The notes beneath the pieces were generated by a model. It searched no databases. It saw nothing but the letters and a program-made list of their open reading frames with translations, and was not told the origin of the DNA. A stretch of DNA of 16,143 nt from Spirogloea muscicola (Eukaryota; Streptophyta; Zygnematophyceae; Spirogloeales; Spirogloeaceae). Positions 8,299-16,143 of the stretch are shown piece after piece. Positions within the stretch are counted from its first letter, which is position 1; each line of letters starts with the position of its first letter. The translations under genes and the position numbers were made by a program. The stretch spans positions 412,294-428,436 of the forward strand of contig WELB01000095.1 of the NCBI GenBank assembly GCA_009602725.1. The letters run 5' to 3'.

Positions 8299-8538
8299 TC
8301 CGGCATGGAGGCCCCAGCCATGACCTCCACACTGGCCGCCCGCTCCAGGCCCGCGCGGCGCAGCGGGAGGCGCTGCAGGCTGCGGCGCCGGCGGTGGAGG
8401 GCGCGCCGNGAAGCGAGCCGCCGCCGCGGCGGCCGCGGCAGCGGCAATGGCGGCGGCGGCGGCGGCGGCGACTCTTGGATCTTAGGGTTTCACAAATCAG
8501 GGTTTGGTTGAGTTCTCCAGGGCTCGGGTCTCTCATCT

Positions 8539-8572
<34 letters not shown>

Positions 8573-8619
8573 GGTGGCGCCGCCGTCAGGACTTGGCTTT
8601 GCTTGACGGGGCGGCGGGC
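8299..8619. promoter_or_regulatory. Shared divergent start region of Der and methylmalonyl-CoA mutase
   Basis: Only 321 bp separate the two divergent start codons, so both leaders and promoters must lie here or extend into the other gene. The stretch holds a (CGG)n run at about 8449-8470, a (CCG)n run at about 8539-8572, and between them AGGGTTT at 8484-8490 (in TTAGGGTTT) and at 8499-8505. AAACCCT-type telo-boxes are known promoter elements of translation-related genes in plants; their role here is inferred. No TATA box is evident. Base 8409 is unresolved (N). Confidence 0.55.
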
Positions 8620-11600
8620 ATGGCCGCCCTCCACCGGCTCCACGGCGGGCGCCGCGCCGCCGCCGCCGTCGCCGCAGCGGTGTGCGCCGGCTGAGACTGG
8701 ACCAGTCGGCACTCGTGCTTGGGTCCCACGCTGCGAAGCGGCTGTGCTGGCGGCGGCGGCGGCGTTGGTCAATCAACGGCAGCGCCATGGTCCCAGACTC
8801 AGAGCTGGCAAGCAGGGCTTGGCAGGGCTTGGCGTCCCTCCGCCAGGCCGGCGGCCATTGCCAGGCCTGACAGCCGGCGCCGGCCCCTTTGCAGGTCCGC
8901 GCCTGCTGTGCCGGCAGCTTGGCCGGCCATCGGCGGCCTGCTCAAACCCTCGCGGGGCGCGGAGAGCCGCCATCGGCGCCGCAGCCTTCCGCGGCCGCTG
9001 CCAGCGCCGCACTGCGGCAGTGGGAGGACCGGGCGCGGCGGGAGATCAAGGGCGCCGACCCCTGGGACAAGCTCGCGGCCACTTCTCCCGAGGTCATGTG
9101 CGCCGGCGGCACAGCTGTCCCTCTGACTGGCGGCGGCGCGAGTCGCCTGCTTGCTCTCAGCCCCCATGCCATGGCTTCCGCATTGAGCTTCGAGTCCCAC
9201 TCCCTGAGCTCGCTTCTGAGGTCTTTGAGTCCCATTCCCTGAGCTCGCTTCTGAGGGCTCCACTAACACCATTGACTGCTCTGCAGGCGCTGGGTTTGGA
9301 CCTAGCACTCCAAAGCTGCACTTATAAGCACCTGACGAGTTGAAGGTGGTTGTTTATATTGGTAGCAGGGCATCCACATCAAGCCCGTGTACACGGCCGC
9401 CGATGTGCTGAGCAGGGAGCAGGGCGCGGCTGTGGAGATGCCGGGCGTGTGGCCCTACACGCGGGGGCCGTACGCCTCCATGTACACCGGCCGGCCATGG
9501 ACCATCCGCCAGTATGCCGGCTACAGGCATGCTCGCTCATGCCTCCACTCAATGCTTAACAGCTCCTGTCGTGTGCCTTTGTACCATATGATACTGGGGA
9601 ATTTCTTTATGATACTGGGGAATTGCTTAAGTACGCTCAGTGTGTATACCTAGACATAGAGCCGGTAGCGGTCGGTGTGTGTGAGAACCAGCTTCAAGAT
9701 ATATAATCTGCACATCATGTTGGACAGGCTTGATGCGATGTCTACGATGCTTGTCTACATTGTTAGCATTCAAGCATGCTGCGTGGATTCATTGACAAGC
9801 TTGTGCTTCCCAGCCAGTCCGTGACCTGCCGTTCTTTCGACCTGCCGCATCCAGCACTGCAGAGGAATCCAACGCATTCTACCGCAGGAGCTTGGCGGCA
9901 GGGCAAAAGGGCCTCAGCATCGCTTTTGACCTCGCCACCCACCGTGGGTTGGCATCGCAGCAGACTCCTCTCTTTGATGAACTTGTCTTAGTTGTCATAC
10001 TGTCAATCTGCACTAAGCAATAGCTGCTCTTTCCGCAATCGCGACACTGCGATGCATGAATGCTGCTGGCTGGCCCTCACCTTGTTTACTTGGCTTTGCA
10101 CGTGGCCAGGTATGACTCGGACCACCCCCGTGTTGCCGGGGATGTGGGCATGGCGGGTGTGGCCATCGACTCTGTGGAGGACATGAAGGTGCTGTTTGAT
10201 GGCATCCCGCTGGCGGATATCAGCGTCAGCATGACCATGAATGGGGCTGTGCTGCCTGTCCTGGCCTTCTTCATCACAGCTGCCGAGGAGGCCGGTGAGG
10301 TGTCTCTCCTGCCGTTTCACCTCCCCACTTGCTGCCTCCACCATGTCACTTGAGTTCTACTTTAGTCACTTGCATTTAACGATTATTAGAGCTTTGCCTC
10401 CAGCTCAACAATTTCCCTCTTGATTGCTGTTCCTAAGGCTTCTTCGCCATCAGTTCACACTAAGTTCACAATCAGTTCACAATCAGAATATGCACGTCGA
10501 ATGAGGTTAATATATCCACGACAAGAGATCAACCTCGTCCAGCCCTCAAGCTTACTCTGCTCGACCAACTGGCACACACAACTTCCCATAATTGCTCGGC
10601 AGTGAAGACCACCATCTGCATCCTTAATAAGCATCTGGAAGTCTTTCTAGCCAGTCATTTCGTTGTAACCTTTTCGCAGGGGTACAATCCGAGCAGCTCG
10701 CAGGGACCATCCAGAATGACATCCTCAAGGAGTACATGGTGCGGAACACATACATCTATCCTCCCGTGCCCTCCATGAGAATCGTGGGCGACATCATGCA
10801 GTACTGCGCACAGCGCATGCCTCGCTTCAACTCCATCTCTGTCTCTGGTTATCACATGCAAGAGGCTGGCGCAGACTGGTGGGTAGGCATTGACCCATGG
10901 ATACAAGCAGACTCACTGAGTACATGCTGTGAGTCTGACACTGCTCACAATTGCTGCAGTACTGTCTTTCTTGCAAGCACAACTGGCGGTCATGATGTTA
11001 ACTCCATCGTGCAACGTGCACGCTAGCGGCTAATGCTACTGGCTGCACTACCTGACGTTTGCTCTCGGGCAAGTCCAGTGCTGTGGAGCTTGCCTTTACA
11101 ATTGCCGACGGCCTGGATTACATTCGATGCGCTCAAGAAGCGGGCCTGAGTGTGGACAAAGTGGCACCTCGATTCTCCTTCTTCTGGGCCATTGGCATGG
11201 ACTTTTACTTTGAAGTGAGAGCTTTGCTTGGTCCCCCAATACTGCTGCAAGATACTTGTGTCATGTCATCAAAGGCCTCGGCGCTGCTGAGTGTCTCTCT
11301 GGCTTTCACCCTTCATGCTCTTGCTCTATCTGCTGTAAGAGTGACTTTGTCTGGGTCTAGGTCTCGAAAGTGACATTGATGGTTATTAGCAATGAAGCTG
11401 CTACTCTGGTGTTCTTGGTAACCACCTCCTTAGGAACTGGATACTTTTTTCTTCCTTTGGACTATATTAAGCTTATGTTGGCCCGGTTCTTATGACGTTG
11501 TGTAGATTGCGAAGATGCGAGCTGCTAGGCGCTTATGGGCAAAGCTCGTCAAGGTGCTCACTGACGCCTCACACTTGAACCAACCCTTGGCATGGGAATC

Positions 11601-14600
11601 GGTAATAGTGCAGCTAACGATTGCCGTCGTGCTGATCGATTTGCAAGGAAGCAGGAGAAGTTTGATCCCAAGGACGAAAAGTCCATGGTCCTTCGAACAC
11701 ACTGCCAGGTATGCAGTAGGGAGAGCGTTGTGGTTGTACGGCATTGACCTCCATGTGACCCTTGCCTCCACGCCTTTCAAAAGTACCACCCTCCACCTAT
11801 ATGTATTGTCCTTGCAAACATCTCAAATACAGCTTGACTGAGACCTTCTGAGAGAAATTAGAGCTTGATTGCGGTACTGTGAATGGCATTGTAGTGTAGA
11901 TTGTGAATTTTGAATTTATTCAAAATTCTGTGGTGGTAGACTTCAGGCTATAGCTTGACAGAGCAGGATCCATTCAACAACATTGTCCGGACAACAGTGG
12001 AGGCAATGGCGGCTGTGCTTGGTGGCACCCAGTCTCTTCACACGAACTCATTTGATGAAGTAAGCAGGAGGCATGCACAAAGTACTTGTCTGCGGGCTAG
12101 AGTTGTGCAGGCCATCCTAGTCAAGGCCATCATTGGTTGCAGCCTCTCCATGTCGTGAAAGCACTGAATAGAGAGAGTGCTATCATTTCATTAGATGATG
12201 AAATCATAGCATTGACAGCGGTGCCCAGACCTGTAGGAGTGAGTCACACATACAAATTTTGATGTCTGCATTGTGTGAAGTCTTAGAACCTCTGATTGAA
12301 GTCACATGGCTGCGCAGCATCACAAACAAAGTTGCTGGTCTCTAATCTGGAATCAGTCTGACACGTGCTTGAAGGCTATGGCCTTACCATCAGACTTGAG
12401 CGCAAGGATTGCTCGCAACACCCAGCTCATACTTCAACATGAGGCTGGTCTGACACGTGTACGTTGCAGCAACGTTATGCCACACTTGTTGTCAGTGTCT
12501 CTTTACTGCATGTTTATCAGCTTCTATTTAAACATACAAGGTCAGCTTCTTGAATTATATTCCATAATAGAGATGAAAGCATGTGTGTTAGTCCTGGAGA
12601 AGCTCTCTCCATCTTGATATTGAGAATGATCTGAGAATGTGCGCAATCTGACACACAAGGTTGCGGACCCCTGGGGTGGATCGTACATGATGGAAAGCCT
12701 TACGTCAGACTTGGAGAGGGAAGCCTTGAGAATTGTGGACGAGGTGGAGGAGGCTGGAGGGATGACAAAAGCCATCGCTTCGGGCCTGCCCAAGCTCCGA
12801 ATAGAGGAGTGTGCAGCCAGGAAGCAGGTGAGAACTGGCAGGCTTGTGATTCAGGCATATTCCACGCATAGCAACACTCTAAATTTGACAACAGTAAAGA
12901 ACTTGTAGACACATGAACTGCTTGAGCAGGCCGATTTCTTCCACCAAAGAGGCAGGAAGCTTGGCACCAGGTGGCAGTGCGCTCAGATGCGGTATAGCTG
13001 CTCCTGCAATACACAAACTGCTGCACTCAGTGCAGGCAAGAATCGATTCTGGCAGAGAGGTGATAGTGGGCGTGAACAACTATCGGGTTGACAAGGAGGA
13101 AGGCGTGGAGATTCGGAGCATAGACAATGCGTCAGTCCTCCAAGCCCAAGTCAAGCGGCTGGAACTCCTGCGGTCAACCAGAGACGAGCATCGGTAAGCA
13201 ATCTGTGGATGTGTTCTTACCCGTGCAAGTCGAGTGCCGATGTAGTGGGACTAGGATGGCTGACTGCTTGATAGCAGAGGCCAGCATAGAGCATCAGCGG
13301 ACTGGCTGATTCGCTTCTCCAAGGTTGGCTGTCTGTGTATCAGTGGGTCCTTGTATGAGCCACTTGTTAGTACCTTCACACACTGTAGATGGACCTTTCA
13401 TATCTAAGGACTTTACTGAAACTTGCATAGTGCAGTCAGCCATGGTGTGCAAGGCTTAATATTGTCTGCCACGCAGCCTAGAGGCTGTTAAGAAACTCCG
13501 AGAGCTGGCAGGGAAGTGTGCTTGTCAGCTTGCAACGTGTCCCAGAGATGCTTCAGGCTAGCTGTCACGCAGCAAGTGGTCAGGGTGCTCAACCTGATTT
13601 CATACCTAGCAACATGCAGGGTGCACGCAGCAATGGAGGCCTTGACAACAGAAGCTAGGAGGGAGATGAGAGGTGCAAACCTCCTGCATTTGGCTGTGGA
13701 GGCAGCCAAGGCACGCTGTACCGTTGGCGAGATCACCTACGCTCTGGAGAAAGTCTGGGGTCGTCACAAAGCGCCGACACACGTGGCTGCAGGATCCTAC
13801 AGGTGAATGTTGGCACAGGAGGCATGTCTGCACATGCAAGTCCATTTCTCAGGAACTTCCTTTCTTCAACCATTCCGGTCACAAGACAGCATCGTTTAAG
13901 TGATTCAGTGACCAGGACAGCCTGTGGTAGTGACCCCTGCTCAGAGTTCTCTTGCAGTATTTAAGCTACATGTGGAAAATGTATGCTTAAGTAGCCATTC
14001 TGAAGTCTGATGTACACTATGGCATCACATTTTGCAGTGGTGAATTTGGCAATAGCGAATTGGAAATTGCAGAGGTGAGGAGTGAAGTGGAGAAGTTTCT
14101 AGAACAGGCTGGAAGGAGGCCTCGCATCTTGGTTGCAAAGATGGGCCAAGATGGTCATGACCGGGGAGCTAAGGTAGATAGTCTCCAGCTTTGATGGACA
14201 CATGCCAATTCCTAGCACTTAATTGAGCAGAGAAGGGATGTGCCACCCAATGGAAATTTTTGTTTGATGCTTGGTTGAGCAATGCAGCATCGCGCTTGCT
14301 TAGGAGGGGCAGGACGAGTGATGTGCGACCAATGCTCCCATGTCGCATGGTGTATGTTTGGTTCGTTGTTGAATAGCTTGGTCCCCCCTGATGGTGCGCT
14401 GTCGCGAGCTTCACGTGATGATTTCTGCTCCTCGCTGACAGCAAGTTTGCCCCTATTCTGTTGGTGCAGGTAATAGCCACGGGTCTTGCTGATATGGGCT
14501 TTGACGTTGACATTGGGCCCTTGTTCCAGACACCGGAAGAGGTGGCCCGCAGCGCTATGGTAGCAGATGTGCACGTTGTTGGCATCAGCTCGCAGGTCCA

Positions 14601-15032
14601 CTTCACAGACTTCTTGCTACAAATGTGTTGTCATGGATTGTGTTTAGCAGATAGGCACATGTCAGCGGTGACTGCACAAGCAGTGAGCCTCCTCAAGTCT
14701 TGTAGTGTGCTTGCTTTGGTGCTACTCATGGCCTACATATGACAACATCTTCAATCTAATAATCTGTTCATGGGTGTATATCACAGGCAGCGGGGCACAA
14801 AGCCCTGATCCCTCCATTGATGAAAGCCCTCAAGGAGCATGGCATGGATGACGTGCTCGTGGTCCTAGGTGGTGTTGTCCCTCCGCAGGACCACGAGCTC
14901 CTACATCAACATGGCGTGGGTTTCATTTTCGGGCCAGGCACACCAGTGCCTCAGTGCGCAAAGAGCATCTTGGCGAAACTCATGAGTGGCCTGGATGACA
15001 GCAAGGGCCCTGCAAGCACAACAGCCTGCTGA
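8620..15032 (+). CDS. Methylmalonyl-CoA mutase, B12-dependent, probably mitochondrial
   Basis: The enzyme converts (R)-methylmalonyl-CoA to succinyl-CoA using adenosylcobalamin. My exon model: 8620-8679, 8895-9092, 9369-9526, 9855-9947, 10110-10294, 10680-10878, 11079-11214, 11506-11553, 11655-11708, 11940-12059, 12375-12458, 12660-12827, 13036-13193, optional 13477-13515, 13620-13802, 14038-14173, 14470-14595, 14787-15032; 796 aa with the optional exon, 783 without (human about 750). The TIM barrel carries RPWTIRQY (Tyr135), VRNTYIYPP (Arg253) and [11 protein letters not shown] (Tyr289, His290); their spacing equals Tyr89, Arg207, Tyr243 and His244 of the Propionibacterium enzyme. The C-terminal B12 domain has the DxHxxG motif in GQDGHDRG, supplying the cobalt-ligand His (668 in the longer model), plus GGVVPPQD and FGPGT. 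Substrate and cofactor domains lie in one chain, as in mitochondrial homodimers. The leader [20 protein letters not shown] looks like a mitochondrial presequence; exon 1 is inferred from phase and composition and is the weakest exon. Intron 3 has a GC donor. Confidence 0.94.
9192..9256 (+). repeat. Tandem duplication inside mutase intron 2
   Basis: A 30-bp sequence occurs twice, at 9192-9221 and 9227-9256, with a 35-base period and one difference. It lies wholly within the intron 9093-9368. Confidence 0.8.
9588..9630 (+). repeat. Tandem duplication inside mutase intron 3
   Basis: Two copies of a 21-bp unit starting ATGATACTGGGGAATT sit head to tail within the GC-AG intron 9527-9854. They look like a recent slippage duplication. 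Confidence 0.75.
12179..12210 (+). repeat. Inverted repeat in mutase intron 10
   Basis: GCTATCATTTCAT pairs with ATGAAATCATAGC across a 6-base spacer, with one mismatch in 13. It lies inside intron 12060-12374. No function is apparent. Confidence 0.6.
13477..13515 (+). other. Possible 39-nt cassette exon of the mutase
   Basis: The segment follows the acceptor ACGCAG and precedes the donor GTGTGC. Its length is a multiple of three and its phase fits both neighbours, so it can be kept or skipped without a frameshift. It would add [13 protein letters not shown] to the linker helix between the barrel and the B12 domain. Skipping it gives a linker within about two residues of the human length, so the shorter form may be the main product. 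Confidence 0.45.
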
Positions 15033-16007
15033 CTTCACCGCGACCACTAGAACTGGTCGCGCTTCGAACAGCCTGAGCGAAGTACATGGCCACGACGAAC
15101 AGCTCTCTACTCGTTAGGCTCTCGACTGCAGATGACTGCAACCTTGCTTAGCGTCCTTGGGGCGGCGCTTGGGGCGCCGGCTTGTGAGGAGTCCGCCAGT
15201 AGGCCGGCCAAGAAACTGGAGAATTTTGACACACCATAAAACTGGATCTTGTATAGAATCATGGACCGTGAAAAGTCTTCATCACTAGCAATCTATGAAG
15301 GTGAAGTACAAGCATGCACAACCAGGGCAGAAGACTGCACCATGTCATGGCCCTTGCCTTTGCGTTATTCATGAAATAGCTTGAGATCTGGGACCACAGG
15401 TATTCCAGCTGCGATACTCGTCATGGTGGTCGTTGATCACGTGGTTCCGCTTCCCCACAGAGACAAGCTGCTGTCTGACTCTGACTCATGCTGTATGTAG
15501 TTCTCGATTTCTGAGCGCGGGATAAGCAAACGGCATCATGTATCGCCCACTCACGTCGACGCAGCGCGCAGTGGCACCGGCGGCGCGTCAACGGCCGTGC
15601 GCCCGGCCGCCGCCAGCGTCGGCCGGGCGGCGCTGGCGGCGAGGGGCTTGGCGACGAGGCGCGCGCGGCACCCTTTGGCCTTCCAATCTTTCTAGACGAG
15701 AGAGTTCCGCCTGGGCCTCCTCCCCTCCCCGGGCGCCGCTCTGGACTACTAAGTCGCCTCTTCCCTAGGGCCAACAACCCCCTCCCTCCCCCTCCAGTTG
15801 ATTTGACGGGCCCCCCTGCATGCTACCACTTCGCAGCCGCCTGCAGCGGGCCGAAGCGCCGCCGCCGCAACCGCCGCCGCCGCCGCCGCCGTTGTTGCCG
15901 CCGCCGCCGCTATTTCCGCCGCCGCCGCCGCCGCCGCCTCCGCCTTGGTTCAAGGGTTTAGGTTTGAGGGTTTGGTTTAAGAGTTTTGGGCTGCCGCCGC
16001 CGCCGCA
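15033..16007. other. Mutase 3' flank and leader of the next gene
   Basis: No TGTAA signal was found on the plus strand just after the mutase stop. From about 15540 the sequence becomes GC-rich; an Ala/Arg-rich open stretch at 15556-15693 lacks a convincing start and following exon. CCG runs fill about 15860-15945. AGGGTTTAGG at 15953-15962 and GAGGGTTTGG at 15966-15975 lie just upstream of the next start codon. Confidence 0.5.
15856..15945 (+). repeat. CCG trinucleotide repeat tract
   Basis: Three near-perfect (CCG)n runs are separated by short interruptions such as TTGTTG and TATTT. They lie in the presumed 5' leader of the dehydrogenase gene. Similar runs occur in the Der/mutase start region. 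Confidence 0.85.
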
Positions 16008-16143
16008 ATGGGCTTCGCAGCATACGTGACGGCGCGGCGGGGCGCTAGCGGCCTCGGGCCCGGGTCGACCGCCGAGGAGGCGACCGCCGGCGTCGACCTC
16101 GGCGGCCGCGTCGCCGTCGTGACCGGCGCGTCGTCGGGCATCG
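16008..16143 (+). CDS. Short-chain dehydrogenase, TIC32-like (N-terminal part only)
   Basis: Forty-five codons are visible before the window ends. The protein opens MGFAAYVTARRGASGLGPGS, continues STAEEATAGVDLGGR, and reaches VAVVTGASSGI. The last part is the start of the Rossmann-fold NAD(P)-binding motif TGxxxGIG of short-chain dehydrogenases. The GASGLGPGSTAEEAT lead-in followed by VDL resembles the plant TIC32/retinol-dehydrogenase-like branch (typically GASGF...STAEEVT), which in plants includes a protein associated with the chloroplast import machinery. The start is the first ATG after the CCG-rich leader. The catalytic YxxxK and everything after it lie beyond the window, so the subfamily call is tentative. 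Confidence 0.7.
   Translation, partial: MGFAAYVTARRGASGLGPGSTAEEATAGVDLGGRVAVVTGASSGI

Noticed and set aside
7798-8511. 237-residue plus-strand frame opposite Der exon 1
   Set aside because: It is the reverse shadow of the Arg/Ala-rich Der leader and includes the unresolved base; the minus strand has the clear GTPase motif.
8504-9343. 279-residue plus-strand frame over the mutase 5' end
   Set aside because: It starts in the CCG run with poly-arginine and runs in a different frame from the conserved mutase exon 2; GC-rich DNA keeps it open.
15556-15693. Ala/Arg-rich plus-strand open stretch resembling a transit peptide
   Set aside because: It stops before the dehydrogenase start, has no clear initiation codon and no splice junction I could join to the next exon.
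15421-15777. 118-residue minus-strand frame
   Set aside because: It is rich in Arg/Pro/Ser from GC-rich composition on both strands, lies in the 3' flank and leader region, and has no motif.
1-16143. tRNA or rRNA genes
   Set aside because: No cloverleaf with anticodon arm and no conserved rRNA stretch was seen; the B-box-like pieces lie only in the repeats.

Overview
The window looks like nuclear DNA of a eukaryotic green alga. The reasons are dense spliceosomal introns (7 in one gene, 16-17 in the other, almost all with GT-AG ends), a plastid-type Der GTPase, a probable chloroplast-related short-chain dehydrogenase, and TTTAGGG-like motifs near gene starts. The very GC-rich, alanine/arginine-rich first exons, which look like targeting peptides, suggest a chlorophyte, possibly a trebouxiophyte. 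The species cannot be read from the sequence.

Layout. (1) 1-3700 holds no intact gene. It carries at least ten copies, in both orientations, of a short repeat built around a GGGCTGG...CCAGCCC hairpin, and the broken C-terminal end of a retroelement protein (1690-2562, minus strand). A 31-bp element also occurs twice in opposite orientation. (2) 3700-4437 has nothing I can assign. 4438-4736 holds two exon-like segments on the plus strand that join in frame and end at a stop; I do not recognise the product. (3) 5089-8298, minus strand, is a complete eight-exon gene for a two-domain Der/EngA GTPase (574 aa) with a targeting-peptide-like N-terminus. (4) 8299-8619 is the space between divergent start codons, with (CCG)n/(CGG)n runs, two AGGGTTT boxes and one unresolved base (8409). 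(5) 8620-15032, plus strand, is a complete 17- or 18-exon gene for B12-dependent methylmalonyl-CoA mutase, most likely mitochondrial (783 or 796 aa). (6) 15033-16007 is intergenic, ending in long CCG runs and another AGGGTTT cluster. (7) From 16008 a short-chain dehydrogenase resembling TIC32 begins and runs off the window.

Functions. The Der GTPase would act in organelle (by analogy plastid) ribosome assembly. The mutase converts methylmalonyl-CoA to succinyl-CoA in propionate, odd-chain and branched-chain catabolism, and implies a need for cobalamin. I see no pathway linking the two beyond their shared start region. No clear new multi-gene system is visible. The most unusual parts are the hairpin-repeat cluster, an in-frame 39-nt possible cassette exon in the mutase, two GC-AG introns, and the unidentified exons before the Der terminus.
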